A DNA stretch of 64,000 bases from Pseudomonas sp. 31-12 (GCF_003151075.1 NZ_CP029482.1:5022001-5086000); one strand, 5' to 3'. Positions 41,355-52,551 are shown, counted from the stretch's first letter. Made by a program: numbers and translations. Notes: generated by a model not told the origin, from the letters alone.

Positions 41355-41993
41355 TCAGCTGCTCGGGGTGTCGGTATCGCGCTTGCGCTTGTTGCCCATG
41401 CGCACGCCGATATCCATCAGGAACTGGAAGAAACCTTCCTGATCTTCCAGCACATTGCTCCAGAACGGCGAGTGATACAGCGCCACGGCACCATGCACCA
41501 GCGCCCAGGACGCGCAGTAATGGAAGTAAGGCGGTACGTCTTCGAGCTTGCCTTCGCTGATCCGGCCTTTGATCAGCAGGGTCAGGCGTTCGAAATTGGA
41601 GGCGCGGATCTTGTGCAGTTCCTCGACCATTTCCGGCACCTGATTGCCTTTGACCACCTTCTCTTCCAGGCGATCGAACAACCGATAGCGCTGCGGATCG
41701 CGCATGCGGAATTCGAAGTAGGCCCGGGACAGCGCTTCCTTGTCCTTGTCCACATCCGCAGAATGCAACAGCTCGTTCAGATCACGCTCGTAGTCGAGCA
41801 TCAGGCGCAGATAGATCTCCGCCTTGGATTTGAAATGCTTGTAGATCGTGCCTTTGCCGATACCGACGGCATCAGCAATCATCTCGACGGTGACACTGTC
41901 TTCACCTTGGTCGAGGAACAGCTTGAGCGCGGTATCGAGAATTTCTTGCTCGCGGCGACGAAACTCACGGACCTTACGAGGTTCTTTATGCAT
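41355..41993 (-). CDS. TetR-family transcriptional regulator
   Basis: A 212-residue TetR regulator. Residues about 12-60 form the helix-turn-helix (EQEILDTALKLFLDQGEDS, VEMIADAVGIGKGTIYKHF). The C-terminal helical domain (YERDLNELLHSADVDKDKE, YFHYCASWALVHGAVALYH) binds an unknown ligand. It lies beside the rgsA sRNA locus and tatD, the same neighbourhood in which P. aeruginosa has a TetR gene. No adjacent target gene. Confidence 0.88.
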   Translation of the reverse strand: MHKEPRKVREFRRREQEILDTALKLFLDQGEDSVTVEMIADAVGIGKGTIYKHFKSKAEIYLRLMLDYERDLNELLHSADVDKDKEALSRAYFEFRMRDPQRYRLFDRLEEKVVKGNQVPEMVEELHKIRASNFERLTLLIKGRISEGKLEDVPPYFHYCASWALVHGAVALYHSPFWSNVLEDQEGFFQFLMDIGVRMGNKRKRDTDTPSS

Positions 41994-42207
41994 AAGAAAA
42001 GGTCTGTTGGGGTCAAAATTCGAAGCCGCGTATTATGCCTAACTTACGCAAAAATGCACGGATCATCCGACCATATCTGTGTTTCTTGATGATTTCACAC
42101 AGGGCCGCCCTTTGATGAGAACTCTTCCGAAGCGCCCGTATTCCAAAATTGTTTAAAAACCGGGGCCGGTAAACTGGACTCGGCGCAATACTGATCAATA
42201 CTTGAAC

Positions 42208-42326
42208 TGTCGGCGGGACATCTCCCCCAAGTGTCGCGTCGATATAGGTACCAACGGACCGCGTGCCTTTGTTTTACTCCTAATGGTCTTAACCCGGATT
42301 CACCCCCCAGAACCCGGGTTTTTTTT
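42208..42326 (+). ncRNA. rgsA: RgsA-type small regulatory RNA (likely)
   Basis: The 342-base stretch 41994-42335 has no protein gene but ends in a plus-strand intrinsic terminator: AACCCGG (42291-42297) pairs with CCGGGTT (42314-42320), followed by eight T. AATACT (42197-42202) is a plausible -10 element, so a transcript of about 120 nt is expected. In P. aeruginosa the RpoS- and GacA-dependent sRNA RgsA lies at this place, next to tatD and near a TetR gene; position, orientation and size all fit. The 5' end is approximate. Identity rests on synteny and the terminator, not on an alignment. Confidence 0.65.
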
Positions 42327-42335
42327 GCCTGCGAT

Positions 42336-43121
42336 TCAGCCTTTCACATGCGCCAGCGGGAACAGCCGCTTGAAGTTTTCAGTGGTCTGCTCGGCAAATC
42401 GCTCATAGGACTCACCCCGCAACATTGCCAGAAATTCCGCAACCTCGCGTACGTACTGCGGCAGGTTGGGTTTGCCGCGATAAGGGATCGGCGCGAGATA
42501 CGGCGAGTCGGTTTCCACCAGCAATCGATCAGCCGGCACTTTGCTGGCCACGTCACGCAACGCATCGGCATTGCGAAAAGTGACAATACCGGACAGGGAA
42601 ATGTAATAGCCCATGTCCAGTGCAGCCTTGGCCATGTCCCAGTCTTCCGTGAAGCAATGCAGCACGCCCGCTTGAGGCAACGCCGCCTCGCGCAGCAAGC
42701 TCAACGTATCGGCGCGGGCGCCTCGGGTGTGGATGATCACCGGCTTGCCCGTTTGTTGAGCAGCCTGCAGGTGCAAGCGAAACGATTCCTGCTGCAACTC
42801 GGCCGCTTCCGGCTCGTAGTGATAATCCAGGCCGGTCTCACCAATCGCCACCACACGGGGATGATTGAGCTCACGCAACAACCAATCCAGCGCCGGCGCG
42901 GCTCCCGGTTGCACATCCAGCGGATGCACGCCCACGGAACAGTCGACGTCGTCGTAACGTTCAGCCAGGGCTTTGACGTCCGCGGCATTCTCGACGCTGA
43001 CGCCGATACACAAAAAGTGTCCTACCCCGCGCTGCCGGGCCGCATCAAGCGCGGCATCCAGAGAGCCGTCGTGGGCGGCGAGGTCAAGACGATCGAGGTG
43101 ACAATGGGAATCTACGAGCAT
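42336..43121 (-). CDS. tatD: TatD-family metal-dependent DNase
   Basis: A 261-residue TIM-barrel hydrolase of the TatD family. It begins MLVDSHCHLDRLD with the metal ligands His6 and His8, and contains VGVHPLD, VAIGETGLDYHY (metal-site Glu), PVIIHTRGA, VLHCFTEDWDMA and LVETDSPYLAPIPYRGKPN. TatD enzymes have 3'-5' exonuclease activity. It is co-directional with pilZ (14-base gap) at the end of the pabC-mltG-tmk-holB-pilZ-tatD series. Confidence 0.95.
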   Translation of the reverse strand: MLVDSHCHLDRLDLAAHDGSLDAALDAARQRGVGHFLCIGVSVENAADVKALAERYDDVDCSVGVHPLDVQPGAAPALDWLLRELNHPRVVAIGETGLDYHYEPEAAELQQESFRLHLQAAQQTGKPVIIHTRGARADTLSLLREAALPQAGVLHCFTEDWDMAKAALDMGYYISLSGIVTFRNADALRDVASKVPADRLLVETDSPYLAPIPYRGKPNLPQYVREVAEFLAMLRGESYERFAEQTTENFKRLFPLAHVKG

Positions 43122-43135
43122 AAAAGGGCTGCAAC

Positions 43136-43492
43136 TTACATCGTATGAGTGGGACGGTCGGACTTCAGGGTTCCGGCCAGATGGGTTTCGATTCGACTGC
43201 GCGCCGTGTTGTCGCCGTCGTTGAATTGTACGCCGACCCCCGCGGCCCGGTTGCCCTGGGCGCCTTTGGGGGAAATCCAGGCAACCTTGCCGGCGACCGG
43301 AATCTTCTCGGCCTCATCCATCAGGTTAAGCAGCATGAACACCTCGTCGCCCAACTTGTAGCTTTTGTTGGTCGGGATAAACAGGCCACCGTTCTTGATG
43401 AATGGCATGTAGGCCGCGTAAAGCACGGACTTGTCCTTGATGGTCAGGGACAAAATGCCGTTGCGCGGTCCCGGATTGATGGCTTCATTCAT
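43136..43492 (-). CDS. pilZ: PilZ-domain protein, type IV pilus biogenesis
   Basis: A 118-residue PilZ protein. The sequence GPRNGILSLTIKDKSVLYA, PFIKNGGLFIPTNKSYKLG, MLNLMDEAEKIPVAGKVAW and GVGVQFNDGD is that of the founding PilZ, which is needed for type IV pilus assembly and lacks the RxxxR residues used to bind c-di-GMP. Consistent with that, no RxxxR motif is present. ATG at 43492 follows GGAGGT at 5 bases. Downstream of holB in the usual order. Confidence 0.92.
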   Translation of the reverse strand: MNEAINPGPRNGILSLTIKDKSVLYAAYMPFIKNGGLFIPTNKSYKLGDEVFMLLNLMDEAEKIPVAGKVAWISPKGAQGNRAAGVGVQFNDGDNTARSRIETHLAGTLKSDRPTHTM

Positions 43493-43534
43493 GCTGACCT
43501 CCATTGCTGATGATCAGAGTCTAGGCGCAGTCGA

Positions 43535-45155
<1,621 letters not shown>

Positions 45156-45165
45156 TTAATCAGAG

Positions 45166-46389
45166 TCATTGCGGGCTTTGCGCAGCCGGTGCGTCCAGCT
45201 CGGGCACAGGTTCGGGTTCAGGCTCCGGAGCGGGTGCGGCAGCAGGCTCTTGCGGCGCTACGGACGGTACAGCCTCGGGATCGGGGTTGGGCGAAGCGGC
45301 CGGAATCGGCGCCTCGGCGTCCGGCGCTTCACCATTCAGGGTTTCTGGCGCCGAGACAGGTGCCGGGCTGGAGCGATAATCGGCACGACGCTTGAGCTGG
45401 AACTCCCGCACCGCATTATTGTGGGCATCCAGATCATCGGAAAAAACGTGGCTGCCATCACCGCGAGCGACGAAGTAGAGGCTGTTGCCCGCCACCGGGT
45501 TCAACGCGGCATGAATCGCTTCGCGGCCGACCATGGCGATCGGGGTCGGCGGCAGGCCTGAAATCATGTAGGTGTTGTACGGCGTGGGTTCCTTGAGATG
45601 GGCACGGGTCAATTTGCCGCTGTAGCGATCACCGAGGCCATAGATCACCGTCGGATCGGTCTGCAGCATCATGCCCATCGCCATGCGCCGCACAAACACG
45701 CCGGCAATCTGCCCGCGCTCTTGGGGCACACCGGTTTCCTTTTCCACCAGCGAGGCCATGATCAGCGCCTGATAGGGTTCGGTATACGGCACATCAGCGG
45801 AGCGCTGCTCCCATTCCTTGGCCAGGACTTCATCGAGGCGGTCGTAGGCCTTTTTCAGCAGTTCGACATCGGTCATGCCGCGCACGAAGCGGTAGGTGTC
45901 GGGGAAGAACCGGCCCTCGGGAAAGATCCCGGTGTGGCCCAGCTTGGTCATCACTTCGCTATCGCTCAAGCCGTTCAGGGTCTGCTCGAGCTTCTCATCC
46001 TTGGCCAATGCCGCCCGGACCTGATGAAAATTCCAGCCTTCGACCAGGGTCAGGCTGTACTGAACGATATCCCCACGCTTCCACAGGTCGATCAGACCTT
46101 CGACAGTCATGCCGGGCTGCATGCGGTATTCGCCCTTGTGCAAAGGTTGTCCGGCCAGGTTGAAACGCCAATACACACGCAGCCAGAAAGCGTCCTTGAT
46201 GACGCCGTCGGCTTCGAGTCGATAGAAAGTGCGGGTCGGTGTCGTGCCCTTGGGCACTTCCAGCAGTTCTTCCTGAGTGATGTTCAGCGGCTGATTCAGC
46301 GCCGTATGAATCTTCCAGGCGGAGGCGCCCAGACACAGCCCCGCCAGAACCAATCCGGTTTCCAGCAGTAGCAAGAATTTACGTCTCAC
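45166..46389 (-). CDS. mltG: Endolytic transglycosylase MltG with Pro/Ala/Glu-rich tail
   Basis: A 407-residue YceG/MltG lytic transglycosylase that cleaves nascent peptidoglycan strands. It has one N-terminal transmembrane segment (about 5-24), a LysM-like region, and the catalytic motif MASLVEKETGVPQERGQI with Glu218. VIYGLGDRYSGKLTRAHL and PYNTYMISGLPPTPIAMVG follow. After about residue 335 comes a disordered tail rich in Pro, Ala and Glu (EAPIPAASPNPDPEAV, PAPEPEPEPVPELDAPA) not present in E. coli MltG; its role is unknown. Three bases from pabC. Confidence 0.95.
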   Translation of the reverse strand: MRRKFLLLLETGLVLAGLCLGASAWKIHTALNQPLNITQEELLEVPKGTTPTRTFYRLEADGVIKDAFWLRVYWRFNLAGQPLHKGEYRMQPGMTVEGLIDLWKRGDIVQYSLTLVEGWNFHQVRAALAKDEKLEQTLNGLSDSEVMTKLGHTGIFPEGRFFPDTYRFVRGMTDVELLKKAYDRLDEVLAKEWEQRSADVPYTEPYQALIMASLVEKETGVPQERGQIAGVFVRRMAMGMMLQTDPTVIYGLGDRYSGKLTRAHLKEPTPYNTYMISGLPPTPIAMVGREAIHAALNPVAGNSLYFVARGDGSHVFSDDLDAHNNAVREFQLKRRADYRSSPAPVSAPETLNGEAPDAEAPIPAASPNPDPEAVPSVAPQEPAAAPAPEPEPEPVPELDAPAAQSPQ

Positions 46390-46392
46390 GTA

Positions 46393-47208
46393 TCAAGCAT
46401 CCAGTAGCGCGCGGGCAATGGTTTGGAGTTTACGGGTGAGCGGCCCAACCGACCAGCTCAGCGCTGCATAGGCGCGCACCGGCCAAACGCCATACACGCT
46501 GTTGCAGACAAAGACTTCATCAGCCCATTGCAGCTGATCGAGGCTGATGTCGGTGATTTGCGTGGGGATCCCCAACGACTCGGCTTGAAACAATAATTCG
46601 GCACGCATCACACCGGCCACGCCGCAGCGCTTCAAATCAGCCGTGATCAACACGCCATCGCGGATCAGGAACAGGTTGCTGAACACGCCTTCGATCACCC
46701 GCCCCGTCCTGTCGAGCATCAAGCCCTCGGCGTGCTCGGCATCTTGCCATTCGCCGCGGGCAATGACTTGCTCCAGACGATTGAGGTGTTTGAGGCCGGC
46801 AAGCAGTGGCTGCCTGGACAGTCGTGTCGCACAAGGAAACAGGCGAACGCCCTGCTCGCCATGAACGGCAGGATAGGCAGCGGGAGGATTGCCTTGCAGA
46901 ATACGCCGGGCCTGAGCCGAAGGATCGGGAGCGTAACCGCGCAGACTGTCGCCGCGGGTGAGGATGAGCTTGAGCACGCCCTCACCCAATTCGGTGGCAT
47001 AGGCCAGCAGCTCACTGCGGATCAACTCGTGATCGGCAGTGATCGCCAGCCGTGAACAACCATCGGCCAGACGCGCCAGATGTCGGTCCAGCAGCAACGG
47101 CTGCCCGCCACGCACGGCAATGGTCTCGAACAGACCATCACCGTAAGCCAGGCCGCGATCTTTCAGCGACAACGCGTCAGCCGGCTGACCGTCGACCCAG
47201 CTGTCCAT
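46393..47208 (-). CDS. pabC: Aminodeoxychorismate lyase
   Basis: A 271-residue fold-type IV PLP enzyme that releases pyruvate from 4-amino-4-deoxychorismate to make p-aminobenzoate for folate. Motifs: LAYGDGLFETIAV, LDRHLARLADGC, GLKHLNRLEQV with PLP-binding Lys140, and LMLDRTGRVIEGVFSNLFLI. Its ATG overlaps the fabF stop by one base (TGATG), coupling it to fatty-acid synthesis genes as in many gammaproteobacteria. Confidence 0.95.
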   Translation of the reverse strand: MDSWVDGQPADALSLKDRGLAYGDGLFETIAVRGGQPLLLDRHLARLADGCSRLAITADHELIRSELLAYATELGEGVLKLILTRGDSLRGYAPDPSAQARRILQGNPPAAYPAVHGEQGVRLFPCATRLSRQPLLAGLKHLNRLEQVIARGEWQDAEHAEGLMLDRTGRVIEGVFSNLFLIRDGVLITADLKRCGVAGVMRAELLFQAESLGIPTQITDISLDQLQWADEVFVCNSVYGVWPVRAYAALSWSVGPLTRKLQTIARALLDA

Positions 47209-48452
47209 CAGTCAACGAACCGGCGGAACACCAGCGAGCCGTTGGTACCGCCAAACCCGAAGGAGTTGGACAGCACCACATCGATATCCATGTTGCGCGC
47301 GGTGTGCGGCACGAAATCGAGGTCGCAGCCTTCATCCGGCTCATCAAGGTTGATGGTCGGTGGCGCCACCTGGCTGTTGATCGCCAGCACGCTGAAGATT
47401 GCCTCGACTGCGCCTGCTGCCCCCAGCAAGTGACCGGTCATAGACTTGGTCGAACTGACGGCCAGTTTGTAGGCGTGATCGCCGAACACCGACTTGATCG
47501 CACAGGCTTCGGCGAGGTCGCCGGCTGAAGTCGAAGTGCCGTGGGCGTTGATGTACTGAACCTGGTCGCCATTGATTTTCGCGTCGCGCAAGGCATTGGT
47601 GATGCAACGGGCGGCACCGGCACCATCGGCGGGAGGCGAAGTCATGTGATAGGCATCGCCACTGGTGCCGAAACCGATCAGCTCGGCGTAGATGGTCGCG
47701 CCGCGTGCCTTGGCGTGTTCCAGTTCTTCGAGAACCAGGGCACCGGCACCGTCGGACAGGACGAAGCCATCACGGCCCTTGTCCCATGGACGGCTGGCGC
47801 GGGTCGGCTCGTCGTTGCGGGTCGACAGCGCACGGGAAGCACCGAAGCCCCCCATGCCCAGACCGCAAGCCGCCATCTCGGCGCCGCCGGCAATCATCAC
47901 GTCGGCTTCGTCGTACATGATGTTGCGGGCCGCCATGCCAATGCAGTGCGTACCGGTGGTACAGGCGGTGGCGATGGCGTAGTTAGGTCCCTGTGCACCC
48001 AGGTGGATGGACAGAAAACCGGAAATCATATTGATGATCGAGCCAGGCACGAAAAACGGAGAAATCCGTCGTGGGCCGGAATCATGCAGGGTGCGGCTGG
48101 TTTCTTCGATATTGGTCAGACCGCCAATACCCGAGCCCATGGCCACGCCGATGCGCTCACGGTTGGCGTCGGTGACTTCCAAACCGGAGTTACGAACTGC
48201 CTGAAAACCTGCAGCCAGACCGTATTGAATGAACAGGTCGAGCTTGCGAGCTTCCTTGACCGACAGGTATTCCTCGACATTGAAGCCCTTTACCGAGCCG
48301 CCAAAACGGGTGGAATAGGCAGAAAGGTCGGTGTGTTCGATCAGACCAATGCCACTGCGGCCAGCCAGAATGCCCTGCCAACTGCTCGGCACATCCGTGC
48401 CCAGTGGCGACAACATACCCATACCGGTGACTACGACGCGTCTACGCGACAC
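47208..48452 (-). CDS. fabF: Beta-ketoacyl-ACP synthase II
   Basis: A 414-residue condensing enzyme of fatty-acid elongation. Catalytic Cys164 lies in [11 protein letters not shown], with His in [12 protein letters not shown] and in [13 protein letters not shown]. The start is the GTG at 48452, preceded by AAGGAGAG at 6 bases and giving the usual length; upstream codons run into the terminator. It acts on acyl-ACP made with AcpP, FabG and FabD encoded upstream. Confidence 0.97.
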   Translation of the reverse strand: MSRRRVVVTGMGMLSPLGTDVPSSWQGILAGRSGIGLIEHTDLSAYSTRFGGSVKGFNVEEYLSVKEARKLDLFIQYGLAAGFQAVRNSGLEVTDANRERIGVAMGSGIGGLTNIEETSRTLHDSGPRRISPFFVPGSIINMISGFLSIHLGAQGPNYAIATACTTGTHCIGMAARNIMYDEADVMIAGGAEMAACGLGMGGFGASRALSTRNDEPTRASRPWDKGRDGFVLSDGAGALVLEELEHAKARGATIYAELIGFGTSGDAYHMTSPPADGAGAARCITNALRDAKINGDQVQYINAHGTSTSAGDLAEACAIKSVFGDHAYKLAVSSTKSMTGHLLGAAGAVEAIFSVLAINSQVAPPTINLDEPDEGCDLDFVPHTARNMDIDVVLSNSFGFGGTNGSLVFRRFVD

Positions 48453-48495
48453 AGCACTCTCCTTTTTCAAATGACGACTTTGCATCAGGCCTAAA

Positions 48496-48532
48496 GAAAA
48501 AACCGCACGCCGTGATGGCAGTGCGGTTTTTC
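48496..48532 (-). terminator. Hairpin between acpP and fabF (partial terminator)
   Basis: ACCGCAC (48502-48508) pairs with GTGCGGT (48521-48527), extended by A and T runs, 29 bases after the acpP stop. Located inside the fab operon, it probably lets only part of the polymerases through, keeping AcpP in excess. Confidence 0.75.
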
Positions 48533-48560
48533 CATGACAGCAAGCAACGATTACAAACTA

Positions 48561-48797
48561 TTACGCCTGGTGGCTAGTAACGTAGTCGATTGCAGCTTGT
48601 ACAGTAGTGATCTTCTCAGCTTCTTCGTCAGGGATTTCGGTCTCGAATTCCTCTTCCAGAGCCATCACCAGCTCAACGGTGTCAAGGGAGTCGGCACCCA
48701 GGTCTTCAACGAAGGAAGCAGTGTTGACCACTTCTTCTTCTTTAACGCCCAGTTGCTCAGCAACGATTTTCTTGACGCGCTCTTCGATGGTGCTCAT
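48561..48797 (-). CDS. acpP: Acyl carrier protein
   Basis: A 78-residue acidic ACP. The phosphopantetheine attachment site is Ser37 in [11 protein letters not shown]. Sequence and length are those of AcpP. Its own promoter lies upstream (48850-48877) and a hairpin follows, so it is expressed above its neighbours. It carries acyl chains for all fab enzymes in this block. Confidence 0.98.
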   Translation of the reverse strand: MSTIEERVKKIVAEQLGVKEEEVVNTASFVEDLGADSLDTVELVMALEEEFETEIPDEEAEKITTVQAAIDYVTSHQA

Positions 48798-48849
48798 ACC
48801 TTGTTTTCACTCCTAATGGACAAATTCAGGCAGCTGGCCAGTGGGTAAG

Positions 48850-48877
48850 TGTATAGAAAGGCTTTTCAGTTTTTCAA
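48850..48877 (-). promoter_or_regulatory. Candidate acpP promoter
   Basis: On the minus strand TTGAAA (48877-48872), 16 bases, then TATACA (48855-48850) lie about 53 bases upstream of the acpP start, inside the 191-base fabG-acpP gap. Confidence 0.6.
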
Positions 48878-48988
48878 CTGAAAGCTTCACTCCTCAAACC
48901 CTGGGGCCCTCTGCCTATAAATAGATTGCAGCTTTATAACGGATTTTAGACAGCTCGTATGACATTTTTTTGAAGCAATCCGTCACAT

Positions 48989-49732
48989 TTAACTCATGTA
49001 CATCCCGCCGTTCACCGGGATTGTAGCCCCAGTAACGTAAGCCGCACCGTCGGATGCAAGAAAAGCGACCACAGACGCGATCTCTTGTGCTTGTCCCAGA
49101 CGGCCCAGCGGAATCTGCGTCTGCAAGGCTTCACGCTGTGCCTCGGGCAGTTCGCGGGTCATATCGGTGTCGATGAACCCAGGGGCCACCGAGTTTACCG
49201 TAATCGAACGCGAACCGACTTCACGCGCCAGTGCACGGCTGAAACCTTCCAGACCGGCCTTGGCGGCTGCGTAGTTTACTTGGCCTGCGTTGCCCATGGC
49301 ACCCACAACAGAGCCAATACTGATAATTCGTCCCCAACGGGCTTTGGTCATACCACGCAAAACACCCTTGGACAGGCGGAACAGACTGTTCAGGTTGGTA
49401 TCGACGACGTCATGCCATTCGTCATCTTTCATGCGCATCATCAGATTATCGCGGGTGATACCGGCATTGTTGACCAGGATCGCCGGCGCTCCGAACTGCG
49501 AAGTGATACTCGCCAACACCGCTGCGACGGACTCGTCGCTGGTGACATTGAGTTCCAGACCAGTGCCTTGAATACCATTTTCTTTCAGGGTAGCAGCGAT
49601 GCGTTCGGCACCCGATGCAGAGGTCGCAGTGCCCACAACGATGGCGCCCTGACGACCCAGCTCCAGGGCGATGGCCTGGCCGATACCGCGGCTCGCACCG
49701 GTGACCAGTGCAACTTTACCTTGCAGACTCAT
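48989..49732 (-). CDS. fabG: 3-oxoacyl-ACP reductase
   Basis: A 247-residue SDR that reduces beta-ketoacyl-ACP with NADPH. TGASRGIG (11-18), NNAG (88-91), Ser141, Tyr154 and Lys158 form the standard site, and the C-terminus ends TGATIPVNGGMYMS. The ATG at 49732 (MSLQGKVALVTG) follows AGGAGAAAC; upstream in-frame codons belong to fabD. 16 bases from fabD. Confidence 0.97.
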   Translation of the reverse strand: MSLQGKVALVTGASRGIGQAIALELGRQGAIVVGTATSASGAERIAATLKENGIQGTGLELNVTSDESVAAVLASITSQFGAPAILVNNAGITRDNLMMRMKDDEWHDVVDTNLNSLFRLSKGVLRGMTKARWGRIISIGSVVGAMGNAGQVNYAAAKAGLEGFSRALAREVGSRSITVNSVAPGFIDTDMTRELPEAQREALQTQIPLGRLGQAQEIASVVAFLASDGAAYVTGATIPVNGGMYMS

Positions 49733-49748
49733 GCAAGTTTCTCCTGAT

Positions 49749-50687
49749 TCAGGCCAGCGCTGCACGGGCGGCAGCGAAAGCGTCTGGGGTATTGAGGTTG
49801 GATGTCGACACGCCTTCGGCGCAACGCTTGTTCAGGCCGGCCAGCACTTTGCCAGGACCGCATTCGACCAACTGGGTCGCACCCTTGGTGGCCAGCGCCT
49901 GGACCGATTCGACCCAGCGCACAGGTTTGTAGAGTTGTTCAAGCAGATCGCGCTTGAGGGTTTCCAGATCGGCCGGCACCGCAGCGCTGACGTTCTGTAC
50001 AACCGGGATCTGTGGCGCTTGCCAGTCGATCGCAGCGATCGACTCGGCGAAACGCTCGGCCGCCGGGCGCATCAGCTCGCAGTGGGACGGCACGCTGACA
50101 GGCAGCGGCATGGCGCGTTTGGCACCACGGGCCTTGCAGCCTTCGATGGCGCGTTCGACCGCGGCCTTGGCACCGGCGATCACCACCTGGCCCGGGGAGT
50201 TGAAGTTGACCGCGCTGACCACTTCGCCTTGCGCCGCTTCGGCACAGGCTGCGAGCACGTCAGCATCGTCCAGACCGAGGATCGCGGCCATGCCGCCCTG
50301 CCCGGCCGGAACGGCTTCCTGCATCAACTGACCACGACGCTCAACCAGCCTGACGGCATCGCCCAGGCTCAGGCTGCCAGCAGCGACCAGCGCGCTGTAC
50401 TCGCCCAGGCTGTGACCGGCAACGTAAGCCGGACGCGCACCGCCTTCCGCCAGCCACAAACGCCACAGGGCGATCGAGGCGGTCAGAATGGCCGGCTGGG
50501 TTTTATCGGTTTGATTGAGTTGCTCTTCCGGCCCTTGCTGGGTCAGTGCCCACAGGTCGTAACCCAGAGCATCGGAAGCTTCTTTGAATGTTTCGAGGAC
50601 AACCGGATGTTGCGCGCCCAACTCGGCCAGCATGCCGAGGGACTGCGAACCCTGTCCTGGAAAGACGAATGCGAGGGAAGCAGACAT
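49749..50687 (-). CDS. fabD: Malonyl-CoA:ACP transacylase
   Basis: A 312-residue acyltransferase that loads malonate onto AcpP. It starts MSASLAFVFPGQGSQSLGML and has GHSLGEYSAL with nucleophile Ser93 and VSVPSHCELM with the catalytic His. Start at 50687 gives the family N-terminus; GGGGCTTGTTAC lies upstream. Downstream of plsX in the usual order. Confidence 0.97.
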   Translation of the reverse strand: MSASLAFVFPGQGSQSLGMLAELGAQHPVVLETFKEASDALGYDLWALTQQGPEEQLNQTDKTQPAILTASIALWRLWLAEGGARPAYVAGHSLGEYSALVAAGSLSLGDAVRLVERRGQLMQEAVPAGQGGMAAILGLDDADVLAACAEAAQGEVVSAVNFNSPGQVVIAGAKAAVERAIEGCKARGAKRAMPLPVSVPSHCELMRPAAERFAESIAAIDWQAPQIPVVQNVSAAVPADLETLKRDLLEQLYKPVRWVESVQALATKGATQLVECGPGKVLAGLNKRCAEGVSTSNLNTPDAFAAARAALA

Positions 50688-50813
50688 GTAACAAGCCCCT
50701 AATGATCTTGTCGTCGGAGAATTTGACGTCCCGCTTGGGGGACGCAAGAAACTGACAGTTGGATGGCCAATTAAACTGAGCGGTCACATTTAAGCATTGT
50801 CCGACGAAAACGC

Positions 50814-51824
50814 CTAAAGCAACAAATCCTCCAGACGACCGTGAATGCGTTCCGGCAGGTTTTCCTGGATCTCGATCAGGGCACGTTGTATCGCACTCTG
50901 GAAACCCTGAACGCCAGCAGAACCGTGGCTTTTCACGACAATCCCCTGCAAACCCAGGAAGCTTGCGCCGTTATGTCGCGCCGGGGCCAGATCGGCTTGA
51001 AGACGCTTCATCAGCGGCAGCGCGAGCGCGCCGACCATTTTCGAAGCGAGGTTTTTCTTGAACAGGGCCTCGATGCGCCCGGCAATCATGGTCGCCAGGC
51101 CTTCGCTGGACTTGAGCAAGATATTGCCGACGAAGCCGTCACACACCACCACGTCCGCCTCGCCGCGGTACAGACCGTCACCCTCGACAAAGCCGATGTA
51201 GTTGATGCCGCGAGCGCCTTGCAACAAGGTCGCCGCCAGCTTGACCTGCTGATTGCCCTTGATGTCTTCGGTGCCGATGTTCAGCAAGGCCACCCGTGGA
51301 CGGACGATGCCAAGGGTTTCTGCCGCCACCGAGCCCATTACCGCAAATTGCAACAAGTGCTCGGCACTGCAATCAACGTTGGCGCCAAGGTCGAGCAACT
51401 GGCAATAACCCTTCTGCGTTGGAATCGCCGCCACCATCGCCGGCCGATCGATGCCCGGCAACGTCTTGAGCACAAACCGCGACAACGCCATCAGCGCACC
51501 GGTATTACCGGCACTGACACACGCCTGAACCTTGCCGTCGCGCAACAGCTCGAGGGCCACGCGCATCGACGAGTCAGGTTTGCCACGCAGGGCCTGGGCA
51601 GGCTTTTCGTCCATGGTGATGACTTCGGACGCCGGAGCAATCGACAGGCGCGAGCGATCCACAGCCGATTGGCCAGAGAGCAATTCTTCAAGAAGGGAGG
51701 GTTGACCGACGAGGGTCAGGTGTAACGAGGGTGTAGCAGACAGACAAGCAAGGCTGGCCTGAACAATGCTGCGGGGACCGAAGTCCCCGCCCATTGCGTC
51801 AATCGCGATGACTTGAGCAGACAA
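50814..51824 (-). CDS. plsX: Phosphate acyltransferase PlsX
   Basis: A 336-residue enzyme making acyl-phosphate from acyl-ACP at the head of phospholipid synthesis. It begins [20 protein letters not shown], with [18 protein letters not shown] [26 protein letters not shown] (in parts), [12 protein letters not shown] and [15 protein letters not shown]. Three bases from rpmF; together rpmF and plsX form the conserved pair that opens the fab operon. Confidence 0.96.
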   Translation of the reverse strand: MSAQVIAIDAMGGDFGPRSIVQASLACLSATPSLHLTLVGQPSLLEELLSGQSAVDRSRLSIAPASEVITMDEKPAQALRGKPDSSMRVALELLRDGKVQACVSAGNTGALMALSRFVLKTLPGIDRPAMVAAIPTQKGYCQLLDLGANVDCSAEHLLQFAVMGSVAAETLGIVRPRVALLNIGTEDIKGNQQVKLAATLLQGARGINYIGFVEGDGLYRGEADVVVCDGFVGNILLKSSEGLATMIAGRIEALFKKNLASKMVGALALPLMKRLQADLAPARHNGASFLGLQGIVVKSHGSAGVQGFQSAIQRALIEIQENLPERIHGRLEDLLL

Positions 51825-51827
51825 GGA

Positions 51828-52010
51828 TTACTCGTCAGCGCCCTTGTCGATCACTTTACGGCCACGGTATACGCCTTCTGGCGATACGTGGTGACGCAGG
51901 TGAACTTCACCGGTGGTTTTTTCTACAGACAGGGTGCTAGCCTCGAGAGCGTCGTGCGAACGGCGCATGTCACGGGCAGAGCGGGATTTTTTGTTCTGCT
52001 GAACAGCCAT
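51828..52010 (-). CDS. rpmF: Ribosomal protein bL32
   Basis: A 60-residue basic protein starting [20 protein letters not shown] and ending [11 protein letters not shown], the sequence of 50S subunit protein L32. It lacks the zinc-ribbon cysteines, as other gammaproteobacterial L32 do. TTAGGAG precedes the gene after yceD, 13 bases away. Confidence 0.98.
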
Positions 52011-52023
52011 AATTGATTAACTC

Positions 52024-52551
52024 CTAAACGTTTGGGTCACGCTTTAACTGCGCCAATACACTGAACGGGTTGGACCGCGTTACCTCGTCCTCGCTCGGTT
52101 CGGGCTCATCGAGACCCGCCGGCTGCTGGCATTCTTCCGGATGATGAGCAGGCACAATGGGCAAGGCGAGCAGAAGCTCCTCCTCGATCAGTGACTGCAG
52201 ATCCAATGGATCTTCGCCCAGTTCCAGCACGTCATAACCTTTCGGCAACGACTGGGTATTCGCACCCTCCTTCACCACAGCATAACTGCATTCGCTATGG
52301 ATCGGCAGGGTGACCAGCTCAAGACAACGCTGGCAAACCATTTTGACTTCGGTGTCGATAAAGCTGTGGATTACCACAGACTTACGTTCATCTCGTTCAA
52401 AAACGAATTTAGCCTGCACCGTACCGACAGTGTCGGAAAGCGGGTCGCAGAGTCTCTCCAAATCGGCCAGCAGCAGTTCACCTTGAAGGGTGGTGCCACG
52501 GTCAGCCAATTTGCGCGGGTCAACGTGAGGTGGAATCGGGTCATTCAACAT
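52024..52551 (-). CDS. yceD: YceD family protein (DUF177), 23S rRNA accumulation factor
   Basis: A 175-residue DUF177 protein. It has MLNDPIPPHVDPRKLADRG, FERDERKSVVIHSFIDTEVKMVCQRCLE (in parts, with the CQRC pair) and the C-terminal EELLLALPIVPAHHPEECQ carrying the third conserved cysteine. The family member in E. coli is linked to 23S rRNA processing and normally precedes rpmF, as here. The ATG at 52551 yields the family N-terminus. It is divergent from maf, 105 bases apart. Confidence 0.93.
   Translation of the reverse strand: MLNDPIPPHVDPRKLADRGTTLQGELLLADLERLCDPLSDTVGTVQAKFVFERDERKSVVIHSFIDTEVKMVCQRCLELVTLPIHSECSYAVVKEGANTQSLPKGYDVLELGEDPLDLQSLIEEELLLALPIVPAHHPEECQQPAGLDEPEPSEDEVTRSNPFSVLAQLKRDPNV

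Noticed and set aside
42202..42408. 68-codon plus-strand ORF across the sRNA locus
   Set aside because: It runs through the intrinsic terminator and into the antisense of tatD; the region is better explained as an sRNA gene.
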